A stretch of DNA of 64,000 nt, from assembly GCF_905397395.1 (NCBI RefSeq), contig NZ_CAJPVH010000018.1, positions 1-64,000 on the forward strand. Reading direction: 5' to 3'. How positions within the stretch are numbered: position 1 is the first letter of the stretch; each line of letters starts with the position of its first letter. Source of the stretch: Cupriavidus campinensis. Lineage in GTDB: Bacteria; Pseudomonadota; Gammaproteobacteria; Burkholderiales; Burkholderiaceae. Shown one piece after another: positions 44,150-52,085 of the stretch. Both the position numbers and the translations under genes were made by a program. The notes below the pieces were generated by a model. The model searched no databases. It worked only from the letters and a program-made list of their open reading frames with translations, and was not told the origin of the DNA.

Positions 44150-44528
44150 CGACAATCTCCGTGTCCATGTCGCACGCATCCTCGTTGTGCTGGTAGACCA
44201 GGGTGGCCGCCAGCACGCCGTCCAGCTGATGGAGGAACGTCAGATGCGCCGCGATGGCGCGTGAGGTGGGGGCTTCCAGCGTGACGACGAGCTTGCCGGC
44301 GTCGCTGGCGGCGTGGATCTCGGCACCGGCCAAACCGGCGATGGCGCCGCGCACGGCATCGAGGCTCGCCGGCTGGGTGTGCACGAGCACGCCGGCGATG
44401 TGCCACTGCTGCGCATCGAAAACGCCGTCGGCGCCGTCGGTGCCGGGTTCGCTGCTCGGTGAGCCGGCTTCTCCCGGCTGCGCCGTGGGGCGTGGCGGCT
44501 CGGGGGGGGAATGCGTGGTACCTGGCAT
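44121..44528 (-). CDS. napD: NapA-specific chaperone NapD with N-terminal extension
   Basis: A 135-residue NapD-family protein that binds the Tat signal of NapA and delays export until the cofactor is inserted. The ferredoxin-like core begins at [22 protein letters not shown] near residue 42 and covers the usual length of about 85 residues. The preceding 40 residues are Pro/Gly/Glu-rich and absent from typical NapD; no internal ATG offers a shorter start, so the extension seems real. It overlaps napA by 29 bases. Confidence 0.88.
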   Translation of the reverse strand: MPGTTHSPPEPPRPTAQPGEAGSPSSEPGTDGADGVFDAQQWHIAGVLVHTQPASLDAVRGAIAGLAGAEIHAASDAGKLVVTLEAPTSRAIAAHLTFLHQLDGVLAATLVYQHNEDACDMDTEIVDESHSPGLY

Positions 44529-44614
44529 GACTGTCCTTGCGGCGGCAGGCCGCGTCGTTCAGTGCTACAGGAACTGCAGGCGTCACCCCAACGGGCGACG
44601 TCGATCCATGCCAA

Positions 44615-44788
44615 TCAATGCGTGGGCGGGCCGCTGACGAGCTGGGTCATCCAGACGATGAACCCGTACCCGGCCACGATGATGACGGACAGCACCGGCA
44701 CCATCACGGCGGTCAGGAACAGGAAGCTCCGGAGTTCTTCTTTCTTGCGCTGCGGATCGTCGGCGACAGCCATCGCAAAGTCCGGCAT
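44615..44788 (-). CDS. napE: Small membrane protein NapE
   Basis: A 57-residue protein with one membrane helix (FLFLTAVMVPVLSVIIVAGYGFIVWM) after a charged KKEELRSF stretch, the typical NapE layout. Its function in the Nap system is not settled. Two starts are possible, ATG 44788 and ATG 44773; the first agrees with the family length. It is the first gene of the nap-ccm run and sits just downstream of a good sigma-70-type promoter. Confidence 0.85.
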   Translation of the reverse strand: MPDFAMAVADDPQRKKEELRSFLFLTAVMVPVLSVIIVAGYGFIVWMTQLVSGPPTH

Positions 44789-44802
44789 GGATTTCGTGGG
44801 GA

Positions 44803-44838
44803 CCGGATCATTTAAGGCAGCGCATCCGGTGGTGTCAA
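44803..44838 (-). promoter_or_regulatory. Sigma-70-type promoter of the nap-ccm operon
   Basis: On the minus strand TTGACA (44838-44833) is followed after 17 bases by TTAAAT (44815-44810). Transcription would start near 44803, about 15 bases before the napE ATG. I looked for an FNR-type TTGAT-N4-ATCAA box around it and found none, which suggests expression that is not strictly anaerobic. Confidence 0.6.
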
Positions 44839-44916
44839 GCGCGCTTTGGGCCAATATGGCACGGCGTGATGTGTGGAGGCGGACTGATACGTCAGAGACC
44901 GCCCCCGGGGCGAGCC

Positions 44917-46047
44917 TCAGGGCTCGTTGCCGAACGCTGCCTGCGCGCGTGTCCAGGCGCGGGCCTGCTCGCTGATGGAAACACCCAGGCCGGGGCGCGT
45001 GGGCACGACGATGCGGCCGTCGCGGATCTCCAGCCTTTCGTTGAACAGCGGTTCGAGCCAGTCGAAATGCTCGACCCACGGCTCGCGCGGATACGCCGCC
45101 GCCAGGTGCACATGCAGCTCCATGGCGAAGTGCGGCGCAATCATCAGCCCGGCGTGGTCAGCCAGCGCCATCACCTTGAGGAAGGGCGTGATGCCGCCCA
45201 CGCGCGGCGCGTCCGGCATCAGGTAGTCAGCGGCGCGGTGGCGGATCAGGTCCCAGTGCTCGGCGGCGCTGGTCAGCATCTCGCCCGTGGCGATCGGGGT
45301 GTCGAACTGCGTGGCCAGCGCGGCGTGGCCCTCATGGTCGTAGGCGTCCAGCGGTTCCTCGATCCAGACCAGGTTGAACGACTCGAAGGTGCGGCACATG
45401 CGCTGCGCGGTGGGGCGGTCCCACTGCTGGTTGGCATCGACCATCAGCGGCACGGCATCGCCCAGGTGCTCGCGCACGGCGGCTACGCGGCGCAGGTCCT
45501 CGGCGCGGTCTGGCTGGCCCACCTTGAGCTTGATGCCGCCGATGCCGCGCTCGACGGATGCCGCCGCGTTGACCTTGAGCTGGTCCAGCGGGGTGTGCAG
45601 GAAGCCGCCCGAGGTGTTGTAGCAGCGCACGGCGTCCCGGTGGGCGCCCAGCAGCTTGGCCAGCGAGAGCCCGGCGCGCTTCGCCTTCAGGTCCCAGAGC
45701 GCTACGTCGATGGCGCCGATGGCCTGCGTGGACAGCCCGCTGCGTCCTACCGAGGCGCCGGCCCAGCAGAGCTTGTCCCAGAGCCGGGCGATGTCGCTGG
45801 CGTCCTCGCCCAGCAGGGCCGGGGCGATCTCGCAGGCGTGGGCGTACTGGCCGGGGCCGCCGGCCCGCTTGGCATAGCTGAAGCCGAGCCCGGCGTGGCC
45901 GTCGGCGGTGCGGATCTCGGCGAACAGGATGGCCACCTCGGTCATCGGCTTCTGCCGGCCGGTCAGCACCTTGGCGTCGCTGATCGGGGTGGCGAGCGGC
46001 AGATAGCAGGAGGAAAGGCGAATCCAGGCGATCGAATCGGGAGACAT
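44917..46047 (-). CDS. Enolase-superfamily sugar-acid dehydratase (L-talarate/galactarate dehydratase-like)
   Basis: A 376-residue mandelate racemase/muconate lactonising family enzyme. The catalytic KxK motif is Lys173/Lys175 (GIKLKVGQPD), metal ligands include Asp204 (VDANQQWD), Glu230 and Glu256 (ATGEM), and the opposing base is His306 (IAPHFAMELH). The N-terminal SDAKVLTGRQKPMTEVAILFAEI capping loop resembles L-talarate/galactarate dehydratases, so the product would be a 2-keto-3-deoxy sugar acid; the exact sugar is inferred. The ATG at 46047 has AAGGA 7 bases upstream and is preferred over 46092. It is divergent from a LacI gene and has a perfect LacI-type palindrome just upstream. Confidence 0.82.
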   Translation of the reverse strand: MSPDSIAWIRLSSCYLPLATPISDAKVLTGRQKPMTEVAILFAEIRTADGHAGLGFSYAKRAGGPGQYAHACEIAPALLGEDASDIARLWDKLCWAGASVGRSGLSTQAIGAIDVALWDLKAKRAGLSLAKLLGAHRDAVRCYNTSGGFLHTPLDQLKVNAAASVERGIGGIKLKVGQPDRAEDLRRVAAVREHLGDAVPLMVDANQQWDRPTAQRMCRTFESFNLVWIEEPLDAYDHEGHAALATQFDTPIATGEMLTSAAEHWDLIRHRAADYLMPDAPRVGGITPFLKVMALADHAGLMIAPHFAMELHVHLAAAYPREPWVEHFDWLEPLFNERLEIRDGRIVVPTRPGLGVSISEQARAWTRAQAAFGNEP

Positions 46048-46066
46048 GCAGGTTCCTTTTCGGGGT

Positions 46067-46082
46067 ATGACAACGTTGTCAT
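46067..46082. promoter_or_regulatory. LacI-type operator 1 (perfect palindrome)
   Basis: ATGACAACGTTGTCAT is a perfect 16-bp palindrome with the central CG typical of LacI/GalR-family operators. It begins 20 bases upstream of the dehydratase start, where bound repressor would block its promoter. A 14/16 match lies 111 bases away at 46178-46193. Confidence 0.85.
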
Positions 46083-46177
46083 TTTTAGGCAAAAAGCCTT
46101 GCTAAAATGTGTCGCATCGGCCACGTTATCTTGGTTCCAGGCGCAAACTGGCGCCAGTTCAGGCAATCGTCGGTAGA

Positions 46178-46193
46178 ATGCTAACGTTGTCAT
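46178..46193. promoter_or_regulatory. LacI-type operator 2
   Basis: ATGCTAACGTTGTCAT matches operator 1 at 14 of 16 positions, with both differences in the left half. It lies 48 bases before the LacI start codon, so it could mediate autorepression. The 111-base centre-to-centre distance would also allow a DNA loop with operator 1. Confidence 0.8.
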
Positions 46194-46240
46194 ACAACTG
46201 GGTCAACCCATCCAATCTGCTCAAACCCGCCCGAGCCCGC

Positions 46241-47245
46241 ATGCCCCAAGCCCCTGCATCCAAGTCCGTCACGCTCCATGATGTCGCCCGCCAGGCCGGC
46301 GTCTCGCTGATTACCGCCTCGCGCGCGCTGAGCAATCCGGGCATGGTGTCCGAGGCAACCATCGCCCGCGTGCGCGAGGCCGTGGCGGTGACCGGCTACA
46401 TCCCGAACCTGCTGGCCGGCGGGCTGAAGTCCCGCAAGAGCCTGATGGTGGCCGCGCTGGTGCCGGACATCGCCGTGCAGCAGTTCCTGCCGACCGTGAA
46501 GGCGCTGACCGATGCGCTGGACGCCGCCGGCTACCAGCTGATTCTCGGCCAGACGGGCTATGACCATGCCCGGGACAAACGGGAGGAGGCGCTGCTCGCC
46601 ACGATGATCAGCCGCCGCACGGACGGCATCGTGGTCACCGGCCTGATCCATTCGCAGACCGCGCGCGACCAGTTGCGCCGCGCCGGCATTCCGGTGGTGG
46701 AAACGTGGGATTTGAGCGATCGTCCTGTGGACATGGCGGTGGGCTTCTCGCACCTCAAGGTGGGCAGCGCCATCGCCGGCTACTTCCTGGGGCAGGGGCG
46801 GCGCCGGCTGGCCATTGCCACCGGCGACGACCAGCGGGCCGCCGTGCGGCGCGAGGGCTTCCTGTCCACCGTGGGCCACGACGTGCCGACCGTGGTGGTG
46901 CCCGCGCCAAGCAGCCTCGAATACGGCCGCAGGGCGCTGGGCGACCTGCTGGCGCAGGACCCGCACATCGAGGCGATCTATTGCAGTTCCGACCAGCTCG
47001 CGCAGGGTGTGATGATCGAAGCACACGCGCGCGGCCTGCGCATGCCGCAGGATCTGGCGATCTGCGGCTTCGGCGACGCCGATTTCGCCGCGCATATGAA
47101 CCCGCCGCTGACCACCGTCCACGTGGATGGCGCGCAGATCGGCGAACTGGCCGCGCGGCAGTTGCTGGCGCGCTTCCGGGGCGAGGCGGTGCCGGAGCCG
47201 GTGATCGACGTGGGCTTCCGCATCATCGAGCGGGGCACCACGTAA
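46241..47245 (+). CDS. LacI-family transcriptional repressor
   Basis: A 334-residue LacI/GalR regulator: helix-turn-helix with hinge (VTLHDVARQAGVSLITASRALSNPG, then PNLLAGGLKS) followed by a sugar-binding periplasmic-type domain. Family similarity starts right after the ATG at 46241, which I prefer; the frame is open further upstream to 46109, but that stretch holds operator 2. GntR/IdnR-like repressors of this type respond to sugar acids, which agrees with the divergent sugar-acid dehydratase gene. Confidence 0.9.
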   Translation: MPQAPASKSVTLHDVARQAGVSLITASRALSNPGMVSEATIARVREAVAVTGYIPNLLAGGLKSRKSLMVAALVPDIAVQQFLPTVKALTDALDAAGYQLILGQTGYDHARDKREEALLATMISRRTDGIVVTGLIHSQTARDQLRRAGIPVVETWDLSDRPVDMAVGFSHLKVGSAIAGYFLGQGRRRLAIATGDDQRAAVRREGFLSTVGHDVPTVVVPAPSSLEYGRRALGDLLAQDPHIEAIYCSSDQLAQGVMIEAHARGLRMPQDLAICGFGDADFAAHMNPPLTTVHVDGAQIGELAARQLLARFRGEAVPEPVIDVGFRIIERGTT

Positions 47246-47254
47246 GGGCCGGTG

Positions 47255-48754
47255 CTAGTGCGCCGCTTCTGGCGGCGTGGCCCCGGCGCCGGCCTTGTCA
47301 TGCGTGCCGAAGCGCTCCACCATCGTCACGCTGGCCCGGTTCAGGCCGGTGACCTCCACCGCCACGCCGTTGCGGCGGAACTTGTGGACGATGCGGTCGA
47401 GCGCCTCGATCGCCGTGATATCCCAGAAATGCGCGTGGGACAGGTCCAGCCGCACCTGGCTGACCGGTTCGCGGAAGTCGAACGCCGCCACCAGTTGCTC
47501 GGACGAGGCAAAGAACACCTGTCCGCGCACCGTATAGCGGCGGGTCTGGCCGTCGGGGTCCAGCGTAGGATCCAGCGTGGCGTCCACGTGCAGCACACGC
47601 CGCACCTTGGCGGCAAAGAAGACCGCGCTCAGCAGCACGCCCACCAGCACCCCCAGCGCGAGGTTGTGCGTGGCCACCACCACGATGACCGTGGCTACCA
47701 TCACCACCGACGAGCTTTTCGGATGGGTGGCGAGGTTGCGCACCGAGCGCCAGCTGAAGGTGCTGATCGACACCATGATCATCACCGCCACCAGCGCCGC
47801 CATCGGAATCTGCTTGACCCACGGCCCCAGGAAGACCACCAGCACCAGCAGCAGCGCGCCGGCCACGAAGCTGGACAGCCGGCCCCGGCCGCCTGACTTC
47901 ACGTTGATGATGGACTGGCCGATCATGGCGCAACCGGGCATGCCGCCCAGCACGCCGGCGACGATATTGGCGATGCCCTGGCCCCGGCATTCCTTGTTCT
48001 TGTCGCTGGCCGTGTCGGTGAAGTCATCGACGATGGCGGCCGTCATCAGCGACTCCAGCAGCCCGACCACGGCAATCGCCACCGAGTACGGGAAGATGAT
48101 GCGCAGCGTCTCCAGCGTGAACGGCACGGCTGGCAGGGCGAAGCTGGGCAGGTGGTCCGGGAAGGCGCCCATGTCGCCCACCGTGCGGACATCGAGCCCG
48201 AGCAGGGCCGCGATGACCGAAATCACCACGATGCAGACCAGCGGCGACGGCACCGCCCGGGTCAGGCGCGGGAACAGGTAGATGATGGCCAGCCCGCCTG
48301 CCGTCAGCGCGTAGACCGCCAGCGGCGCGCCGATCAGCTCCGGCAACTGCGCCAGGAAGATCAGGATGGCCAGCGCGTTGACGAAGCCGGTGACCACGGA
48401 GCGCGACACGAAGCGCATCAGCCCGCCCAGCCGGAGCAGGCCCGCGCCGATCTGGAACAGGCCGGCCAGCAGCGCGGCGGCGAACACATATTGCACGCCA
48501 TGATCCTTGACCAGCGAGGTGATCAGCAGCGCCACCGCGCCCGTCGCGGCGGAAATCATGCCGGGCCGGCCGCCCACGATGGCGGTGACCACGGCAATGG
48601 CGAAGGCCGCGTACAGGCCGACCTGCGGATCGACGCCGGCGATCAGCGAAAACGCGAGCGCTTCCGGAATCAGGGCCAGGGCGACCACGGTGCCTGCGAG
48701 CAGGTCGCCACGGATATTCGACAGCCATTCCTGGCGGAGGGTATGTAAAGACAT
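47255..48754 (-). CDS. SulP-family anion transporter with STAS domain
   Basis: A 499-residue SLC26/SulP transporter. It has about 12-14 membrane segments (residues about 15-385), with the family signature [34 protein letters not shown] at the first helices and a C-terminal cytosolic STAS domain (about 405-485: [21 protein letters not shown]). SulP proteins carry sulfate, bicarbonate, chloride or dicarboxylates; the substrate is not predictable here, and no carbonic anhydrase or sulfate gene is adjacent. It converges with the LacI gene, leaving 9 bases between stops. Confidence 0.88.
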   Translation of the reverse strand: MSLHTLRQEWLSNIRGDLLAGTVVALALIPEALAFSLIAGVDPQVGLYAAFAIAVVTAIVGGRPGMISAATGAVALLITSLVKDHGVQYVFAAALLAGLFQIGAGLLRLGGLMRFVSRSVVTGFVNALAILIFLAQLPELIGAPLAVYALTAGGLAIIYLFPRLTRAVPSPLVCIVVISVIAALLGLDVRTVGDMGAFPDHLPSFALPAVPFTLETLRIIFPYSVAIAVVGLLESLMTAAIVDDFTDTASDKNKECRGQGIANIVAGVLGGMPGCAMIGQSIINVKSGGRGRLSSFVAGALLLVLVVFLGPWVKQIPMAALVAVMIMVSISTFSWRSVRNLATHPKSSSVVMVATVIVVVATHNLALGVLVGVLLSAVFFAAKVRRVLHVDATLDPTLDPDGQTRRYTVRGQVFFASSEQLVAAFDFREPVSQVRLDLSHAHFWDITAIEALDRIVHKFRRNGVAVEVTGLNRASVTMVERFGTHDKAGAGATPPEAAH

Positions 48755-48847
48755 TGGGGGCTTGAAGCGGAGGATGGGGCGGATTGATGCGGCGCGTCAT
48801 TGTAAGGGCATTCGGCTAATCGTTGACGGCTCAAGCGCCTCGCCATT

Positions 48848-48860
48848 GCAACCGAGTTGC
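48848..48860 (+). promoter_or_regulatory. Dyad upstream of the ABC/DUF3299 operon
   Basis: GCAAC-CGA-GTTGC is a perfect 5-bp dyad with a 3-base spacer, 40 bases before the ATPase start. It may be an operator for the three-gene operon. It does not match the AT-rich Zur consensus known from enterobacteria. Confidence 0.3.
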
Positions 48861-48899
48861 GTTAATATCGGCGACTCCTTTGCTGGTCCCACGCACCTC

Positions 48900-49616
48900 A
48901 TGGCACTCCCAGACCCCGCGCAGCCCGTGGCTGCGCTCCGCGACATCGCCTTCGCCTGGCCGGGCCAGGACGGCCCTGACCTGCGGGTGGACCATTTCGA
49001 GGTGAGCGCTGGCGAGCACGTCTTCGTCTCCGGCGCCAGCGGCAGCGGCAAGAGCACGCTGCTGGGCCTGCTGGCCGGCGTGCTGACCCCGGCGCACGGC
49101 CGCATCGAGGTGAATGGGACGGATCTGAGTGCGCTGTCCGGCGCCCGGCGCGACCGCTTTCGCGCCGACCACATCGGCATCATCTTCCAGCAGCTGAACC
49201 TGCTGCCCTACCTCTCCGTGCTGGACAACGTGCTGCTGGGGTGCAAGTTCTCGGCCCATCGGCGCCAGCGCAGCGTGGCGCAGGGCGGCAGCCCGGCCGC
49301 GGCGGCGGGCATGCTGCTGGCGCGGCTGGACCTGCCGGAGCCGCTGTGGCACCGGCCCGCGGCGCGGCTGTCGGTCGGCCAGCAGCAGCGCGTGGCTGCC
49401 GCGCGGGCGCTGCTCGGTCGGCCGGAGCTGGTGCTGGCCGATGAGCCGACCTCCGCGCTGGACGCGGATCGCCAGTCGGCCTTCATGGACCTGCTCCAGC
49501 GCGAATGCCGTGCGGTGGGCGCGAGCCTGGTGTTCGTCAGCCATGACACGCGCCTGATGCCGCGCTTCGACCGCCATCTCGCCATGCCGCACGGCTTTGT
49601 CGCGGCGCCGGCATGA
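48900..49616 (+). CDS. ABC transporter ATP-binding protein, LolD-like
   Basis: A 238-residue ATPase with Walker A SGASGSGKST, Q-loop FQQLNLLPYL, signature LSVGQQQRVAAARAL (Val in place of the usual Gly), Walker B LVLADEPTSALD and switch VSHD. It resembles LolD/YbbA ATPases that partner FtsX-type permeases. The stop overlaps the permease start (ATGA). It forms a tight three-gene operon with the permease and a DUF3299 protein. Confidence 0.9.
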   Translation: MALPDPAQPVAALRDIAFAWPGQDGPDLRVDHFEVSAGEHVFVSGASGSGKSTLLGLLAGVLTPAHGRIEVNGTDLSALSGARRDRFRADHIGIIFQQLNLLPYLSVLDNVLLGCKFSAHRRQRSVAQGGSPAAAAGMLLARLDLPEPLWHRPAARLSVGQQQRVAAARALLGRPELVLADEPTSALDADRQSAFMDLLQRECRAVGASLVFVSHDTRLMPRFDRHLAMPHGFVAAPA

Positions 49617-50887
49617 TGACGCTCACCGGCATGGCGGCCCGCAGCGCCTGGAACCGCCGCTACAACCTGCTGCTGATGATCGTGGCGATTGCGCTGTCGA
49701 CGGCGCTGCTGCTGGGCGTGGAGCGGCTGCGCCATCAGGTGCGCGCCGGCTTCGCGCAGGCGATCTCGGGCACCGACCTGATCGTCGGGGCGCGCACCAG
49801 CCCGGTCCAGCTCACGCTCTCCACTGTGTTCCATCTGGGCGGCGTGACGCACGGCATGTCGTGGGCCAGCGCCCAGCGCATTGCCGACCATCCGCTCGTG
49901 GCGTGGACCATCCCGGTCTCGCTCGGCGATTCCCATCGCGGGTTTCCGGTGCTGGCCACCTCGGAAGACTACTTCCGGCACTTCCGTTACGGCGACCGCC
50001 GCGCACTGGCGCTGGCTGACGGGCGGCCGTTCGGGGCCGTGTTCGAGACCGTGCTGGGCGCGGAGGTGGCGCGGCGGCTGGGCTACCGGGTGGGGGACCG
50101 CATCGTGCTGAGCCACGGCGAGCCCGCGCATGGCGACGACGACCATCATGCGGACCATGCCGACAAGCCCTTCGTGGTCACCGGCATTCTGGCCCCGACG
50201 GGCACGCCGGTCGATCGCACGGTCCATATCCGGCTCGATGGCATGGAAGCCATCCACCTCGACTGGCAGGCCGGCGCGCCGGTGCCGGGCATGTCGATTC
50301 CGCCGGCGCTGGTCGGCAAGTTCCAGCTGACGCCCACGCACATCACCGGCGTGCTGGTGGGCCTGAAGCTGCGCTCGCGCGTGTTCGCGCTGCAACGCGA
50401 GATCGACGAAGATCCGCACGAGGCCCTGATGGCGGTGCTGCCCGGCGTGGCGCTTGATGCGCTGTGGCAGATCGTCGGCGTGGGCGAGAAGAGCTTGCTG
50501 GGGATGTCCGCGCTGATCGGGGTGGTCGGGCTGGCGGGGCTGGTCTCTTCGATCCTGGCCGCGCTGGGCGAGCGGCGGCGTGAACTGGCCATCCTGCGGG
50601 CGGTCGGCGCCCGTCCCATCGACCTGTTGATCCTGCTCGCGAGCGAGGGCTTTGTGCTGATGCTCGCCGGCACGCTGGCCGGCTACCTGCTGCTGACCGG
50701 GCTGTCGCTGGCCGGCGCGCCGTGGCTGGAGGCCCGCCTTGGCGTGGCGCTGCCGGTGGCGTGGCCCCGGCCGAGTGAACTGCCGCTGCTGGGGGCGATT
50801 CTTGCCGCCGGCGCCATCGCCTCGTTGTTGCCGGGCTGGCGCGCCTATCGCCTGAGCCTGAGCGATGGGCTGACGCCACATACCTGA
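49613..50887 (+). CDS. FtsX-type ABC permease with histidine-rich periplasmic loop
   Basis: A 424-residue permease with an N-terminal membrane helix (about 18-38), a large periplasmic domain and three C-terminal helices (about 290-420, including ELAILRAVGARPIDLLILLASEGF). Residues 168-184 (HGEPAHGDDDHHADHAD) form a His/Asp-rich cluster in the periplasmic domain, the kind of loop that binds Zn, Cu or Ni. FtsX-type permeases of this group act in lipoprotein or envelope processes rather than import. Together with DUF3299 it suggests a metal-linked envelope function; that is inference. Confidence 0.87.
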   Translation: MMTLTGMAARSAWNRRYNLLLMIVAIALSTALLLGVERLRHQVRAGFAQAISGTDLIVGARTSPVQLTLSTVFHLGGVTHGMSWASAQRIADHPLVAWTIPVSLGDSHRGFPVLATSEDYFRHFRYGDRRALALADGRPFGAVFETVLGAEVARRLGYRVGDRIVLSHGEPAHGDDDHHADHADKPFVVTGILAPTGTPVDRTVHIRLDGMEAIHLDWQAGAPVPGMSIPPALVGKFQLTPTHITGVLVGLKLRSRVFALQREIDEDPHEALMAVLPGVALDALWQIVGVGEKSLLGMSALIGVVGLAGLVSSILAALGERRRELAILRAVGARPIDLLILLASEGFVLMLAGTLAGYLLLTGLSLAGAPWLEARLGVALPVAWPRPSELPLLGAILAAGAIASLLPGWRAYRLSLSDGLTPHT

Positions 50888-50892
50888 TATCC

Positions 50893-51546
50893 ATGAAGCT
50901 ACCTTCCAAGCTGCGCCTGTCGGCGCCCCTCCTGGCCATCGCCGCCGTTGTCTGCATCGTCTGCATCGCCGGACTGGTGCGCTGGCTGGCGTGGCCGTCC
51001 GCCGATCAGGCCAAGTCCGACCAGCGCTACACGGTGGGCCAGACGCTGACCCCATCGCCCGCCGCGCCGGCCGCCGGTAGCTACCGCGAAATCGACTGGC
51101 AGGCCCTGCTGCCCAAGGGCTGGGACCCGATGGCGCCGTTCAAGGGGCTGCCGCTGCAGGAGATGGAGGATGGCGACCCGCGTGCGCAGGCCGCCCTGGA
51201 GAAAGCGCGGCAGTTCTGGCGCGACGCGCCCATCGAGACCGCGCTCGACGGCGAGGCGGTGCGGCTGCCCGGCTTCGTGGTGTCGCTGGACGGGGAGGGC
51301 GAGGCGATCCGGGAATTCCTGCTCGTGCCGTACTTCGGCGCCTGCATCCACGTGCCGCCCCCGCCGTCGAACCAGGTCGTGCACGTGCGCGCGGCCAAGC
51401 CGCTGGAGGGCCTGCGCACGATGGATACAGTCTGGATCAGCGGCGTGATGCGCGTGGAGCGCGCCGAAACCATGATGGGCGACGCCGGCTACGCGATGCA
51501 CGACGCGCGGCTCGAACCGTATCAGCCCGCGCAGCCGGCCCGCTAG
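50893..51546 (+). CDS. DUF3299 membrane-anchored periplasmic protein
   Basis: A 217-residue protein with one N-terminal membrane helix (about 10-34) and a periplasmic DUF3299 domain. The domain signature is intact: LVPYFGACIHVPPPPSNQVVHV near residue 140, with a Cys-x-His pair that could bind metal. It starts 5 bases after the permease stop and is surely co-transcribed. The trio of LolD-like ATPase, FtsX permease and DUF3299 protein recurs in proteobacteria, but its role is not established. Confidence 0.85.
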   Translation: MKLPSKLRLSAPLLAIAAVVCIVCIAGLVRWLAWPSADQAKSDQRYTVGQTLTPSPAAPAAGSYREIDWQALLPKGWDPMAPFKGLPLQEMEDGDPRAQAALEKARQFWRDAPIETALDGEAVRLPGFVVSLDGEGEAIREFLLVPYFGACIHVPPPPSNQVVHVRAAKPLEGLRTMDTVWISGVMRVERAETMMGDAGYAMHDARLEPYQPAQPAR

Positions 51547-51547
51547 G

Positions 51548-51976
51548 CTACATCCCGTCCGGCGGCAACAGGTTGACGTTGTACGCCACCTCCCAGAGGT
51601 GGCCGTCCGGGTCCTGGAAATGGCCGGCATAGCCGCCCCAGAAGGTTTTCTGGGCGGGCTTGACGATGGTGGCGCCGGCCTGTTTCGCCTCCGCCATCAC
51701 CGCATCGACCTCGGCTTCGCTGCGCACGTTGTGGGCCATCGAGAATTCGGTGGCGCTGGGCGGCGCCACCGGCAGGCCGGCCTCGCGGGCGAGATTCTCG
51801 CGCGCGAACAGTGCCAGCTTGGTCCCGCCCTGCAGGTCGATGAACACGGCGGCGCCATGCTCGAACTCCTGTCCGATAATGCCGGCGGTCGGCAGGCCCA
51901 GGCCGTCGCGGTAGAAGCGCAGCGAGCGCTCCAGATCGTCCACGCCCAGCGTGATCAGGGTGATGTAGGGTTTCAT
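51548..51976 (-). CDS. VOC-family (glyoxalase/bleomycin resistance) protein
   Basis: A 142-residue vicinal-oxygen-chelate fold protein with two beta-alpha-beta-beta-beta modules (ITLGVDDLERSLRFYRDGLGLPT and the closing GGYAGHFQDPDGHLWEVAYN). Members are metalloenzymes or binding proteins; with one chain of this length it likely dimerises to form two sites. It lies divergent from a LysR gene with an inverted repeat in between. Substrate unknown. Confidence 0.85.
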   Translation of the reverse strand: MKPYITLITLGVDDLERSLRFYRDGLGLPTAGIIGQEFEHGAAVFIDLQGGTKLALFARENLAREAGLPVAPPSATEFSMAHNVRSEAEVDAVMAEAKQAGATIVKPAQKTFWGGYAGHFQDPDGHLWEVAYNVNLLPPDGM

Positions 51977-52007
51977 GGGCTGTCTCCGTTTTCGGTGCGA
52001 CAGCTTA

Positions 52008-52031
52008 CCGCCGATCCCTCCCCCTCGGCGG
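52008..52031. promoter_or_regulatory. Inverted repeat between VOC and LysR genes
   Basis: CCGCCGA and TCGGCGG form a perfect 7-bp dyad with a 10-base spacer in the 109-base gap between the divergent VOC and LysR starts. Its position suits binding by the LysR protein to control one or both genes. Confidence 0.45.
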
Positions 52032-52085
52032 AGATGCGGCAGAATGCGCTTTCCGCACGCCCGCGCCCCAAACCACAATGATCCG

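Noticed and set aside
41633..44284. Open frame of 883 codons antisense to napA
   Set aside because: NapA is complete and well conserved on the minus strand; the antisense translation has no family character.
44789..44916. FNR or NarP box upstream of napE
   Set aside because: I found no TTGAT-N4-ATCAA or close variant; only a sigma-70-type promoter is supported.
48755..48899. Zur box ahead of the ABC/DUF3299 operon
   Set aside because: The only dyad (GCAAC-CGA-GTTGC) does not match the AT-rich Zur consensus, so zinc control is not claimed.
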